Notes: generated by a model from the letters alone, not told the origin. A stretch of DNA of 27,427 bases from Bacteroidetes bacterium UBA6161 (GCA_002422315.1 DIUJ01000068.1:1-27427), one strand, 5' to 3'. Positions 16,028 to 24,538 are shown, numbered from the stretch's first letter. Translations and numbers: made by a program.

Positions 16028-17397
16028 AAAACTGTTGGGTATTGGTAATTCTTTTAATGTCTGTATTTACTTTACAAGCACAGACAGAAAAAGAACGAAA
16101 ATTGGGAGATTTTGTAATTGCGGTTATAGGGGACCAACCTATGCTTAGAAGCGAATTTGAGCAAGAATTAGCGCAACTTGTAGATGCTGGGCAGGTACTT
16201 ACTCCAGAGCTAAAATGTATCGTATTTGAAGAAATTTTACAAAGAAAACTTTTGGTTCACCAAGCAGAATTGGATAGTTTGCCTATTTCAAATGAGCAGA
16301 TAGAAGACGACCTTAACAGAAGGCTAGGATATTTTGCGGCACAAATGGGTGGAGAGAAAAAATTGGAAGAATATTTAGGCAAAAGCTTAATGGAGTACAA
16401 AAAGGAAATGAGGCCCAAATTAAAACAACAAACTTTGGCAAAAAGCATGGAATCTAAGATTTTTGAAAACCTTAAAGTAAGCCCTGTGGATGTTCAAAAT
16501 TATTTTAACTCTATTCCCCAAGACAGTATTCCTTTAATAGATGCAGAATTTGAAGTTGCACAGTTGGTAATAAAGCCTGAACCATCGGATATAGCAAAGC
16601 AATATGCTTATGAACAAATTACAAAAATCAGATCGGATATAATCGAAAAAAACTTGAATTTTGGTAGCGAAGCAAAAAAGAAAAGCGAAGACCTTGGAAC
16701 AGCCATAAGAGGTGGTAGTTTGGGAGAATTTGGAAGAGGCGATATGGTGCCAGAATTCGAAAGAGCTGCATACAAACTACAAAAAGATAGCATTTCTCCA
16801 ATAATTGAAACCCAATTTGGCTACCACATTATTCAATTGGTAGAAAGAAGAGGAGAAAGGGTAGAGGCAAGGCATATTCTTATTAGACCTAAGTTGACTT
16901 CTTATGAATACAAAATTGCTTCGGAACTAGCGGATTCTCTTCTACTTGTGTCAAGAAAAGAACCATTGGTGTGGTGTGAATTGGTGAAAAAGTTTTCTAA
17001 TGACGATCAATCCAAAGGAAACTGTGGTTTTTTTGTAGACCCCGCCACCGCTGCTAGTAAAGTGGCTTTAATTCAACTTGAAAAAGACGTGGTACAAGGA
17101 ATTTCTAGCTTAAAGGCTGGAGAGTTTTCTGAACCAAAGGTTTTTGAAATGAGAGACGGAACAAGAGCGGTAAGAATTTTGTATCTAAAAAATGAAATAC
17201 CTCCCCACAAAGCGAATCTTAAAGACGACTATACCAAACTTCAATTGGCCGCTAGCGAACAAAAAAGAGAAGAGGTAATGCAAAAATGGGTTCAGAAAAA
17301 AATTGAAAATACCTATGTTAGAATAAATCCAGATTATTTGGACTGTGAATTTGTAGCCAAATGGATGGAAATGGCAAATAAAAAAGCCTCAAAATAA
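16015..17397 (+). CDS. SurA-like periplasmic chaperone/isomerase
   Basis: The 460-residue protein has a signal peptide (about 1-23, ending LQAQ). The SurA N-terminal domain includes VIAVIGDQPMLRSEFEQEL and the helical ILQRKLLVHQAELDSLPIS segment. The first parvulin domain spans about 178-278 with GGSLGEFGRGDMVPEFE and ETQFGYHIIQLVE; a second, more diverged one spans about 284-390 (EARHILIRPK). The second carries two cysteines (321 and 337) that could form a disulfide. Its role is chaperoning outer-membrane proteins through the periplasm. It is 14 bases upstream of the MoxR gene and overlaps the lipoprotein gene. Confidence 0.9.
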   Translation: MVKIKNCWVLVILLMSVFTLQAQTEKERKLGDFVIAVIGDQPMLRSEFEQELAQLVDAGQVLTPELKCIVFEEILQRKLLVHQAELDSLPISNEQIEDDLNRRLGYFAAQMGGEKKLEEYLGKSLMEYKKEMRPKLKQQTLAKSMESKIFENLKVSPVDVQNYFNSIPQDSIPLIDAEFEVAQLVIKPEPSDIAKQYAYEQITKIRSDIIEKNLNFGSEAKKKSEDLGTAIRGGSLGEFGRGDMVPEFERAAYKLQKDSISPIIETQFGYHIIQLVERRGERVEARHILIRPKLTSYEYKIASELADSLLLVSRKEPLVWCELVKKFSNDDQSKGNCGFFVDPATAASKVALIQLEKDVVQGISSLKAGEFSEPKVFEMRDGTRAVRILYLKNEIPPHKANLKDDYTKLQLAASEQKREEVMQKWVQKKIENTYVRINPDYLDCEFVAKWMEMANKKASK

Positions 17398-17411
17398 TAC
17401 CCTAAACTATC

Positions 17412-18365
17412 ATGAATAAAGTAGAACTTGTACAAGAATTTCAGGACACAACCAAACAATTAGAAAAGGAAATTTCTAAAGTGATTGTTGGGCAAAAAGA
17501 AGCAGTTAATGGGGTCCTTATTTCTATTTTTTGTAATGCTCATAGCCTATTGGTTGGGGTTCCCGGTTTGGCCAAAACCCTGCTTATAAAAACCATTTCT
17601 GAAGCCTTGGATCTTAGTTTTAATAGGATTCAGTTTACCCCAGATCTTATGCCATCCGATATTACAGGCTCGGAAATTTTAGATGCCTCCAGAAATTTTA
17701 AATATAGCAAAGGCCCTATTTTTGCCAATATAGTGCTTGCAGACGAAATAAATAGAACTCCGCCCAAAACCCAAGCAGCACTTCTGGAAGCCATGCAAGA
17801 AAAACATGTTACCGTTGCAGGAGTTTCTCACCCTTTGCCTAAGCCTTTTTTTGTATTGGCTACCCAAAACCCAATAGAACAAGAAGGAACTTACCCTTTG
17901 CCCGAGGCGCAGTTGGATAGGTTTATGTTCAATCTAGTGCTAGACTATCCCAGTTTCGAAGAAGAATTAAAAATTATAAAAGATACCACCTCCGACCATA
18001 TTCCAAAACCCAATAAAGTTACGGGTGCCGAAAAAATACTTGAATTCCAACAATTGGTTAGGCAGGTACCTGTGGCAGACAATGTAATAGAATATGCAGT
18101 TAAACTGGTAAATAAAACTAGGCCAGGAAACGATTTGGCTACTAACAGCGTAAATGAATTTATTTCTTACGGTGCTGGACCTCGTGCAGGTCAGTTTTTA
18201 ATTAGCGCAGCTAAATGCCACGCCCTTATGCAAGGCAAAATGTCGCCAGATATAGAAGATGTACAAGCTGTTGCTATACCCGTGCTTAGACACCGTATAG
18301 TATTGAATTATAAAGCAGAAGCAGAGGCTATAAAAGTTGCAGATTTTATAAGAAATTTATTTTAA
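17412..18365 (+). CDS. MoxR-family AAA+ ATPase
   Basis: This 317-residue cytosolic AAA+ protein has Walker A GVPGLAKT (49-56), Walker B IVLADE (107-112) followed by INRTPPKTQAALLEAMQE, sensor 1 in LATQNPIEQEGTYPLPEAQ, and an arginine in QLDRFMF at 170. These are all signature MoxR features. MoxR proteins act as chaperones that mature metalloprotein or VWA-domain complexes, usually with DUF58 and VWA genes next door. Here the next gene is an unrelated dehydrogenase, so the usual partners are not encoded in this window. Co-transcription with the foldase genes is likely from the 14-base spacing. Confidence 0.93.
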   Translation: MNKVELVQEFQDTTKQLEKEISKVIVGQKEAVNGVLISIFCNAHSLLVGVPGLAKTLLIKTISEALDLSFNRIQFTPDLMPSDITGSEILDASRNFKYSKGPIFANIVLADEINRTPPKTQAALLEAMQEKHVTVAGVSHPLPKPFFVLATQNPIEQEGTYPLPEAQLDRFMFNLVLDYPSFEEELKIIKDTTSDHIPKPNKVTGAEKILEFQQLVRQVPVADNVIEYAVKLVNKTRPGNDLATNSVNEFISYGAGPRAGQFLISAAKCHALMQGKMSPDIEDVQAVAIPVLRHRIVLNYKAEAEAIKVADFIRNLF

Positions 18366-18408
18366 AACAACGGTGCCCATTGTTACGCACATTTTAACAG
18401 CAAGTATT

Positions 18409-18416
18409 TAAATTTG
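18409..18416 (+). promoter_or_regulatory. Candidate -7 promoter element of the P5C dehydrogenase gene
   Basis: TAAATTTG matches TAnnTTTG and lies 21 bases before the ATG at 18438. A TTG at 18380-18382 is farther away than the usual -33 spacing. The element suggests that this gene has its own promoter. Confidence 0.42.
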
Positions 18417-18437
18417 AAAATATAATAAAATAAAGAT

Positions 18438-20069
18438 ATGAACGGATTTTTTAATGTACCCCTTCCCATCAACGAAACAGTTTTAGAATACGCTCCCGGT
18501 TCTAAAGAAAGAACGAACCTTAAAAAAGCTTTAGAAGAAGCTAGATCTAAAGTATTGGAAATTCCAATGTATATTGGTGGCAAAGCCATAACTACAGGTG
18601 TTACACAAGATATATTTCCTCCTCACGATAGAAACCATAAAGTTGGTTTTTTTCATAAAGGAAACAAAGAACATGTACAAATGGCAATAGATGCTGCCCT
18701 TGCAGCTAAATCCAATTGGGAAAACATGCCTTGGGAACAAAGAGCTAGTATTTTTCTTAAAGCAGCAGAATTGATAAGCGGCCCATATAGAGCCAAACTA
18801 AACGCCGCAACCATGATTGCTCAATCTAAAAATGCGTACCAAGCCGAAATAGATTCTGCTTGCGAAATCATTGATTTTTTGAGATTTAACGTAAAATATA
18901 TGACCGAAATATATTCCGAACAACCCCCTGCAAACTCTAAAGGGGTTTGGAATAGATTGGAATATAGGCCATTGGAAGGATTCGTATTTGCTCTAACCCC
19001 TTTTAACTTTACAGCTATTGCAGGAAATTTGCCTACAAGCGCAGCAATGATGGGGAATGTAGTCGTATGGAAACCTGCATTTACTCAAATATACTCGGCC
19101 AATGTTCTAATGGAAATTTTCACCGAAGCAGGAGTTCCAGATGGTGTAATTAACCTAATCTATACCGATGGTCCAGCTACAGGCGAAGTGATTTTTAACC
19201 ATCCAGATTTTGCAGGAATTCATTTTACAGGTTCTACTGGGGTATTCCAACAGGTTTGGAAAGACATAGGAACAAATATAGCTAAATACAAAACTTACCC
19301 TAGAATAGTAGGCGAAACCGGTGGGAAAGACTTTGTAGTTGCCCACGCTTCTGCCGACCCCGCTGCGGTTGCAACTGCGCTTTCTAGAGGTGCTTTTGAA
19401 TACCAAGGCCAAAAATGCTCTGCCGCTTCTAGGGCTTATGTACCATCTAATTTATGGCCAGAAGTAAAAAATAGATTGGTTGCAGACCTTGCTTCCATGA
19501 AAATGGGTCCAACAGAAGATTTTTCAAATTTTATTAATGCAGTTATTGACGAAAAAGCATTTGATAAAATTAAAAAATACATAGACAATGCTAAGGAAAA
19601 TCCAAATGTAGAAATTATAAGCGGTGGAAATACTGACAAAACCAAGGGCTTTTTTATAGAGCCGACTGTCCTAAAAGTAAATGACCCCAAATATGTAACC
19701 ATGTGCGAAGAGATTTTTGGACCTGTTCTATCTGTATATGTATACGAAGCAGACATGTTTGAACAAACCCTGGAGTTAGTAGACAATACTTCGCCATACT
19801 CTCTTACAGGAAGTATTTTAGCCAAGGACAGATATGCCATAGAATTGGCTTCTGTAAAACTAAGAAACGCAGCAGGCAATTTTTATATAAACGATAAGCC
19901 AACTGGAGCTGTAGTGGGACAACAGCCTTTTGGCGGAGCAAGAGCCTCTGGAACCAACGACAAGGCTGGTGCAAAAGTAAATTTACTAAGATGGGTGTCT
20001 CAACGCACCATTAAGGAAACCTTTATTTCGCCAACGGAATATGGATATCCCTTCTGCCAGCCAGACTAA
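18438..20069 (+). CDS. pruA: L-glutamate gamma-semialdehyde (delta-1-pyrroline-5-carboxylate) dehydrogenase
   Basis: The 543-residue enzyme oxidises glutamate semialdehyde to glutamate with NAD+, the last step of proline breakdown. Aldehyde-dehydrogenase motifs are complete: LTPFNFTAIAGNLPTSAA and VVVWKPA for cofactor binding, GETGGKDF with catalytic Glu293, and EYQGQKCSAASRAY with nucleophile Cys327. EEIFGPVLSVYVY and NFYINDKPTGAVVGQQPFGG follow. The length and the long N-terminal part match the stand-alone P5C dehydrogenase of Bacteroidota and eukaryotes (ALDH4 type), not the bifunctional PutA. No proline dehydrogenase gene is in the window. It ends in a strong terminator. Confidence 0.95.
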   Translation: MNGFFNVPLPINETVLEYAPGSKERTNLKKALEEARSKVLEIPMYIGGKAITTGVTQDIFPPHDRNHKVGFFHKGNKEHVQMAIDAALAAKSNWENMPWEQRASIFLKAAELISGPYRAKLNAATMIAQSKNAYQAEIDSACEIIDFLRFNVKYMTEIYSEQPPANSKGVWNRLEYRPLEGFVFALTPFNFTAIAGNLPTSAAMMGNVVVWKPAFTQIYSANVLMEIFTEAGVPDGVINLIYTDGPATGEVIFNHPDFAGIHFTGSTGVFQQVWKDIGTNIAKYKTYPRIVGETGGKDFVVAHASADPAAVATALSRGAFEYQGQKCSAASRAYVPSNLWPEVKNRLVADLASMKMGPTEDFSNFINAVIDEKAFDKIKKYIDNAKENPNVEIISGGNTDKTKGFFIEPTVLKVNDPKYVTMCEEIFGPVLSVYVYEADMFEQTLELVDNTSPYSLTGSILAKDRYAIELASVKLRNAAGNFYINDKPTGAVVGQQPFGGARASGTNDKAGAKVNLLRWVSQRTIKETFISPTEYGYPFCQPD

Positions 20070-20090
20070 TCTAAATTAAGATATATTTTT

Positions 20091-20122
20091 AAACCGCTAT
20101 TCTTCTGAGTAGCGGTTTTTTT
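20091..20122 (+). terminator. Intrinsic terminator after P5C dehydrogenase
   Basis: A perfect 9-base stem has arms AAACCGCTA (20091-20099) and TAGCGGTTT (20110-20118), followed by a run of seven Ts (20116-20122). It lies 21 bases after the stop of the plus-strand gene. The As on the other side are too few for an equally strong minus-strand terminator, though some bidirectional use is possible because the next gene is convergent. Confidence 0.88.
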
Positions 20123-20138
20123 ATGTAGAATAGGAGAG

Positions 20139-21032
20139 TTATCCTATTTTCACCGAGGTCATGGTTAGGGAACCAGCCACCGCCTTGTCATTAAAAATTT
20201 CAACCTTATCTTTTTCCTCTTTTAAAGCTAAAGAATATAAAAGAGGCAGATAATGCTCAGGGGAAGGAATGGAAAGCTGAAAAGGCTTCCCTTGTTTGTT
20301 GTATTCAATCAAAGGTTTGTGGTTATTAGCCAATATCCATTCTTTCATTTTTTCGTTTGCTTCCAAAGCCCAATCGTATCCAAAGGTTTCTTTTAGCCTT
20401 TTCCATTCTACCATTCCCAAATTGTGCACCATATTGCCACTGCCTATAATTAATATTCCTTTTTCTCTCAATGATTTTATTTGTTTAGCTAGGTCATAGT
20501 GGTATTGCGCACCTTTGCTATAGTCTATACTCATTTGAATAATAGGGATATCTGCATTAGGATATAAATGCTTGATTACACTCCATGCACCGTGGTCTAG
20601 GCCCCATTTGTCGTCTAGATGAACTTCTGTTTGGCTAATTAACTTTTGGGTTTCCTTTGCAAGCTCCGGGCTGCCTGGAGCAGGATATTGTACCGCAAAA
20701 AGCTCTTTTGGGAAACCACCAAAATCATGAATAGTTCTAGGATTAGGCATAGCTGTTACATAGGTGCCATTGGTTTCCCAATGTGCAGATATACAGAGTA
20801 TAGCATTTGGCTTCGGAATGTTTTGGGCTATTTGCCTAAAACCCTTCACAAATTCATTTTCTTCTATGGCATTCATTGGGCTACCATGTCCCAAAAAAAG
20901 AACTGGCATTTTTGGGGTTTTACCCATAAGTAACGAAAGCTTGTTTAATTCTTGTAGTTTCATTGTGGATGCTATGAGAGGGCTTGTTGCTATAATTGGT
21001 ACAACAGTTTGAATAAATTTTTTCCTATTCAT
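20139..21032 (-). CDS. Class III extradiol ring-cleavage dioxygenase, DODA/YgiD type
   Basis: The 297-residue protein resembles 4,5-DOPA dioxygenase extradiol (LigB superfamily), a metal-dependent enzyme that opens catechol rings. Candidate metal ligands and active-site histidines are all present: VLFLGHGSPMNA (His49), CISAHWET (His84), GLDHGAWSV (His147), GSGNMVHNLG (His203) and SPEHYLPLLY (His260). Residues 1-24 (MNRKKFIQTVVPIIATSPLI) look like a signal or membrane segment without the double arginine of Tat substrates, which is unusual for a mostly cytosolic family; a periplasmic location is possible. It is 12 bases downstream of the DsbA-like gene, so they are probably one transcript. The natural substrate is unknown. 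Confidence 0.85.
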   Translation of the reverse strand: MNRKKFIQTVVPIIATSPLIASTMKLQELNKLSLLMGKTPKMPVLFLGHGSPMNAIEENEFVKGFRQIAQNIPKPNAILCISAHWETNGTYVTAMPNPRTIHDFGGFPKELFAVQYPAPGSPELAKETQKLISQTEVHLDDKWGLDHGAWSVIKHLYPNADIPIIQMSIDYSKGAQYHYDLAKQIKSLREKGILIIGSGNMVHNLGMVEWKRLKETFGYDWALEANEKMKEWILANNHKPLIEYNKQGKPFQLSIPSPEHYLPLLYSLALKEEKDKVEIFNDKAVAGSLTMTSVKIG

Positions 21033-21044
21033 TTCCGCTTATTT

Positions 21045-22037
21045 TTATAGCCAAATGGAACCATTTTTTGTTTTATGTGTAGTCAGTTTTCCTTCCTTTA
21101 CCAGATTGTTTAGTATAGCTTCGCATTCTGTTCTTGGAGTGCCTGTAAGTTCTGCAAACTCTTTGGCACATAGGCTTGTATAACTATTAAAAATCGTTTC
21201 CCAGTTTTTACTGTATTCGCTTTTTACAATACTTGGGTTAAGCTTTAGAATTGCCATTTCATAATAGGCATAAGGCTTGGCTCCATAAACTATTTCTTTG
21301 TTGCCTTGGTCATTTATGAAAAAAATGGTAGGGAATCCCCTTACACCCATTTCTCTCGCTAGTTTTAAGTCTTGTTCAAACAATAACTTTGCATTTTCTT
21401 CATAATCTACTTTAAATCGTTTTACATCCAAGTCTACTTTTCTAGCTGCTAGTTCAAGATTTTCCCATTTTGTGATATTTTTTTTATGTAAAAATACCAT
21501 TTCTCTAATTTCTCTTAGAAAACTAATGGCTTTTTGTTTGTCTTGCAATTGAGCACCCTTAAAAGCAATGGAGGGGGGATAAGAGGAATGTAGAGGGTCT
21601 TCCAACCACACATCTCCATCTATAGGCATATCGTAGTGCTCACTAACTTCATCCCAATGATGGGCTACATCGGAGGGTTTACTTATTCCTCCACTATTGT
21701 AACTCCAATCGGGAAGCAGTCCGCCCATGCGGTATTCTATTTCAAGGTTCTTGCCATACTCTAATTTTAGTTTTCTTAGTTGAGGTTCTATACCCCAGCA
21801 AGAAGAGCAAATAGGGTCGGTAAAGTAGATAACTTTAAGTTTGTTCACAGGTAATGAATCTTTTAGTGGCATATTTTCCTCACTTACAACACTAGGCACT
21901 TCACAAATTCCTGTTTCAGTATCGCATAGCAATGGGTTGTTTTGTTTATTCATAGATTGAGTATTTGAAGAGTGGCATGCATACAACGTAAACAATAGGT
22001 TCATGGACAAGAGATAAAAAAGGTTGTCTATTTTCAT
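21045..22037 (-). CDS. DsbA/FrnE-like thioredoxin-fold lipoprotein
   Basis: Starting at ATG 22037 the protein has 330 residues and a lipoprotein signal peptide ending LLFTLYAC (Cys21). The thioredoxin-fold domain has the redox motif CSSC (77-80, in YFTDPICSSCWGIEP), a long helical insertion, and the cis-proline loop GVRGFPTIFF (231-240). This matches the DsbA/FrnE/YjbH group. The last 60 residues (TSLCAKEFAELTGTPRTECEAILNNLV split over the C-terminus) look like a small winged-helix-type module, an odd combination with a lipid anchor. A 39-base upstream extension to 22076 is open but would spoil the signal peptide. It may oxidise or reduce envelope disulfides; its partner is unknown. Confidence 0.8.
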   Translation of the reverse strand: MKIDNLFYLLSMNLLFTLYACHSSNTQSMNKQNNPLLCDTETGICEVPSVVSEENMPLKDSLPVNKLKVIYFTDPICSSCWGIEPQLRKLKLEYGKNLEIEYRMGGLLPDWSYNSGGISKPSDVAHHWDEVSEHYDMPIDGDVWLEDPLHSSYPPSIAFKGAQLQDKQKAISFLREIREMVFLHKKNITKWENLELAARKVDLDVKRFKVDYEENAKLLFEQDLKLAREMGVRGFPTIFFINDQGNKEIVYGAKPYAYYEMAILKLNPSIVKSEYSKNWETIFNSYTSLCAKEFAELTGTPRTECEAILNNLVKEGKLTTHKTKNGSIWL

Positions 22038-22124
22038 AAAATTTAAAAAATCACGAAGTATACTGCAAAGATGCATTTTTAAAAAAGAGCTTGGGTAATA
22101 GTTTTGGGTAGAAATGTTATAAAA

Positions 22125-22955
22125 TCAGGAAAGTATTGATTTCATTTCTGCTCGGAACTCTGAAGGGGTTTGCCCTGTTCGCTTCTTGAAAACATTTGTA
22201 AAATAGGTCTTTTCTTTAAATCCTAAATCAAACCCAATTTCAGAAATATTTTTGCTAGTATTGGTTAATTGATTTTTTGCTTCTATCAATTTACGTGTTT
22301 CAATTAACTCTGTAACTGTTTGGTTTAAAATTTCTTTGCAAATCAAGTTTAAATTTCTTGAAGACATAAAAAGTTTTTCGGCATAAAAATCTACTCCAAG
22401 AGGTCTTTTGTAGTTTTCCTCTAATATCTGTAAAAAATTTTGTAAAGTAGTATTTTGCTCACCATTCGATTTTTCGTGGTTTAACACGCTTTTTCTTCTT
22501 TCAGTCTCTATCATCATAAATAAGGCAAGAAGCAAATGCTTAACTACACTCAAGTCCTTTTGATTTTGACAAGCTTCTTCTTGAATCATTTCACAAAGTC
22601 TGCCAATTCTTTTAAAACAGTAGTCATTTGGTAATTTAAGCATTGCATTCTTGTGGTAGGTTTTATACAGTTGGAAAGTAATTTCAGGTAAAAATTCACT
22701 TTTAAAACGAATAACCCACATATTGCATTTGCCGTCTTTTAACTTAGGAATTACCCTATGAATTTTCCCTTTGCTAACAAAACTTACAAGAGGTGCATGC
22801 AAAGAAGTAATTTCAAAATCAATAAAGTGTTCTATTTGTCCTTCTATACCTATAATCAGTTCTTCAAAATCATGGGAGTGTGGCTCATCGGGCATAGCAC
22901 TAATTTGATTTGCTTCTGCTGCACCTATTTTGAAAATTTTGAAAAGCTCTGTCAT
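22125..22955 (-). CDS. AraC-family transcriptional regulator
   Basis: This is a 276-residue DNA-binding protein when started at ATG 22955 (MTELFKIFKIG); an upstream TTG at 22976 is less likely. The N-terminal part is a cupin-type sensor (HSHDFEELIIGIEGQIEHF, with histidines suited to ligand or metal binding). The C-terminal 100 residues hold the two helix-turn-helix motifs of AraC/XylS proteins: LGVDFYAEKLFMSSRNLNLI and NISEIGFDLGFKEKTYFTNV, then FKKRTGQTPSEFRAEM. It is transcribed in the same direction as, and ahead of, the DsbA-like and dioxygenase genes, so it may control them. The effector is unknown. Confidence 0.93.
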   Translation of the reverse strand: MTELFKIFKIGAAEANQISAMPDEPHSHDFEELIIGIEGQIEHFIDFEITSLHAPLVSFVSKGKIHRVIPKLKDGKCNMWVIRFKSEFLPEITFQLYKTYHKNAMLKLPNDYCFKRIGRLCEMIQEEACQNQKDLSVVKHLLLALFMMIETERRKSVLNHEKSNGEQNTTLQNFLQILEENYKRPLGVDFYAEKLFMSSRNLNLICKEILNQTVTELIETRKLIEAKNQLTNTSKNISEIGFDLGFKEKTYFTNVFKKRTGQTPSEFRAEMKSILS

Positions 22956-22997
22956 ATTGTTTTTATTGAATAGCAAATTACAATTTTTTGTTTCAAT

Positions 22998-23039
22998 AAT
23001 CCCACATTCTGTAGTATAAAATTCTAATGTTGAATAGAC
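22998..23039 (+). repeat. Dispersed intergenic repeat, copy 2 (degenerate)
   Basis: AATCCCACA, then TTCTAATGTTGAAT and AGAC align with copy 1 at 3311-3354, but the left arm of the hairpin is eroded. It lies in the upstream region of the AraC-family gene. Confidence 0.45.
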
Positions 23040-23156
23040 TCTATGACGACACTGAAGTGCATTTGTGAGGGTGTTAGGTTATAAGGTCTTATTGCTCCAA
23101 TAGTCTTTTAGTATTTATTTTGGATTAATTCTGACCCAACCGTTGTTTTTCCTTAT

Positions 23157-23199
23157 CACCCAAAGGGCAAAATTGCAATTGCGTATTATGGGTTTATTT
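23157..23199 (+). repeat. CACCCAA...GGGTTTATTT element, copy B
   Basis: The 43 bases match copy A (3514-3557) closely at both ends: CACCCAA-GGG-AAAAT at the left and TGC-TATT-TGGGTTTATTT at the right. In both places the element lies downstream of a copy of the dispersed repeat (about 170 bases away for A, 120 for B), which suggests one composite unit with a variable middle. Confidence 0.5.
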
Positions 23200-23264
23200 G
23201 TTATGATTTTTGGTTTTAGGTGTGAATGAGTTTAAGGATAATTCTCCTTTTTCACTTCGCACTT

Positions 23265-23292
23265 AAAACCCTGGCTTATGTCGGGGTTTTTT
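23265..23292 (+). terminator. Orphan intrinsic terminator
   Basis: The stem AAAACCCTG (23265-23273) pairs with CGGGGTTTT (23282-23290), nine pairs with one G-T, an 8-base loop, and a T-run through 23292. There is no plus-strand coding sequence upstream within several kilobases. Confidence 0.7.
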
Positions 23293-23376
23293 GTTTGCTA
23301 TACATTGATATTATGCACATAGGTCCTATTTGTCGGAAATTTTTTGTAAGGATTAGATGCAATTGGCAGTAAAAAA

Positions 23377-23384
23377 TATTTTTG
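23377..23384 (+). promoter_or_regulatory. Candidate -7 promoter element before a small open frame
   Basis: TATTTTTG, an exact TAnnTTTG match, lies 39 bases before the ATG at 23424. It is the main reason to consider the small frame as a gene. No -33 TTG at the right distance is visible. Confidence 0.35.
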
Positions 23385-23423
23385 ACCGGAACTGCATAAA
23401 TGAAGTTTTTTATGAAGAAATAA

Positions 23424-23582
23424 ATGGGAATGTTGGGTATGACAAATAGTGTAAAAAGCAAAATAATGATGTGGAGGCAAGACTTTCAGGTTTTAGACGT
23501 GTCTTTTTCCCGAAAAACAAAAGTAGAGCTTCAAAATGGCAAGTCTAAATTTTATTTTTGCGATCAAGAGGTTAAAAAATAA
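23424..23582 (+). CDS. Possible small protein of 52 residues, unknown
   Basis: An open frame with four ATGs near its start (23424, 23430, 23439 and later) ends at TAA 23580-23582. The product is charged and not membrane-like, with segments MMWRQDFQVLDVSFSRKTK and VELQNGKSKFYFCDQEVKK. I do not recognise a family. It could be a real small gene, given the promoter-like TATTTTTG upstream and an AGAAA/TTTCT hairpin (23594-23608) downstream, or a fragment of a lost gene. It is convergent with the WYL regulator gene, 53 bases away. Confidence 0.3.
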   Translation: MGMLGMTNSVKSKIMMWRQDFQVLDVSFSRKTKVELQNGKSKFYFCDQEVKK

Positions 23583-23635
23583 CGCTGAATGAGTTTCTAA
23601 ATCAGAAAAAATATTGATTCATTTTTCCTTTCCTC

Positions 23636-24523
23636 TCATCCCTTCCCCTTCTTCGCTCTCTTTAAATACTTTATAAACTTATCCGACCCGATTACTTCTA
23701 TTTCGTTCAAGAAGCCCATTACAAATCTTCCAGGGCCTTTGAAGCTATGCACAGGGGCTTTAAACTGGTATTGGTTGGTATTGTGAATAGGCTTGATGTA
23801 GGGTAGGCTCATAGGGTATTCCTCTTTAAGTAAAAGGCTAGCCCTTAGGCTCATGTTCCATTCTATATCTTGTGCTTCGTTTTTGCCTTGGAAACCAAAA
23901 ATATCTGGTTTATAGTATTTGTGTTCGGGCTCAAAGGCAAAGTCTGAATTTAGGACTTGCACTTCCGAGATCCGTTCAATACTAAAAAGCTTGTTGCTAG
24001 CAGAAGCAATCTCGTATGCAGAAACAGTACTGTAGTTTTCGGTAAAGCACATGGGTTCTACTAAGCGGTCGGCAATGGTTTGGCTGCTTGCAGAATAATA
24101 TCCTTTTAGTAAGACTTGCTTTTTTTCCTGTATTGCCAAAGATAGGCTTTCAACTATTTTAGCTAAGTGAGCATTGTAAACAGTTTGGACACCAAGTTCT
24201 ACTTCGGAAGAGGATCTAATTTTGTGGTAAATACTATCCGTCAAAGGACTTGATTTACCCACGGTTTGCAATAGTATAGTCAAATATTCTGTTTCCTGGG
24301 TGGTAAAAACAGGTTTATTGTCATTCTCACCTGGAATAAAATATTTGCCATGCATATCTTTTTCTATTTTTATTCCCATTTCTTGTAGCAGGTCCATGTA
24401 TCTGTAAACAGACCTACCGGTGATTCCAAGTAAAATAGCCAAGTTTTGATTGGATTTATAGGGCTCCGATTTCAGATGGTTTATGAGCTGAAAAAGGCGA
24501 TAAATTCGGTTTTGATTAAACAT
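23636..24523 (-). CDS. WYL-domain transcriptional regulator (DeoR-type HTH)
   Basis: The 295-residue regulator has an N-terminal winged helix (RIYRLFQLINHLKSEPYKSN, then LAILLGITGRSVYRYMDLLQ, about 6-65), a WYL domain (about 125-195) with QVLLKGYYSASSQTIADRLV and EPMCFTENYSTVSAYEI, and a C-terminal WCX-like region. WYL proteins bind nucleotides or nucleic acid and often control phage-defence or DNA-damage genes. The chosen start ATG 24523 gives the normal N-terminus; an upstream extension to 24649 is open but hydrophobic and would overlap the divergent gene. It faces away from the secreted-protein genes starting at 24630, with repeated GACAAATA/ACAAATA motifs in the shared 106-base spacer. 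It probably regulates itself and perhaps those genes. Confidence 0.88.
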   Translation of the reverse strand: MFNQNRIYRLFQLINHLKSEPYKSNQNLAILLGITGRSVYRYMDLLQEMGIKIEKDMHGKYFIPGENDNKPVFTTQETEYLTILLQTVGKSSPLTDSIYHKIRSSSEVELGVQTVYNAHLAKIVESLSLAIQEKKQVLLKGYYSASSQTIADRLVEPMCFTENYSTVSAYEIASASNKLFSIERISEVQVLNSDFAFEPEHKYYKPDIFGFQGKNEAQDIEWNMSLRASLLLKEEYPMSLPYIKPIHNTNQYQFKAPVHSFKGPGRFVMGFLNEIEVIGSDKFIKYLKRAKKGKG

Positions 24524-24538
24524 GTGGAAAAGTTTTGC

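Larger units (their letters stand above)
23040..23292 (+). ncRNA. Possible small RNA or remnant transcript ending in a terminator
   Basis: No gene on the plus strand precedes the strong plus-strand terminator at 23265-23292, and I find no credible reading frame in the 250 bases before it. The stretch contains element CACCCAA...GGGTTTATTT (23157-23199) and a hairpin AAGGA-TAATTC-TCCTT (23234-23249) followed by Ts. No promoter with a full TAnnTTTG match was found, so transcription is inferred only from the terminator. Confidence 0.25.

Noticed and set aside
19436..19879. Minus-strand frame of 147 codons within the P5C dehydrogenase gene
   Set aside because: The dehydrogenase frame carries all catalytic motifs across this span, so the antisense frame is a shadow.
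23276..23480. Two overlapping minus-strand open frames of about 60 codons
   Set aside because: They lie across the orphan terminator and candidate promoter, lack start-region signals, and overlap each other in different frames with no recognisable protein features.
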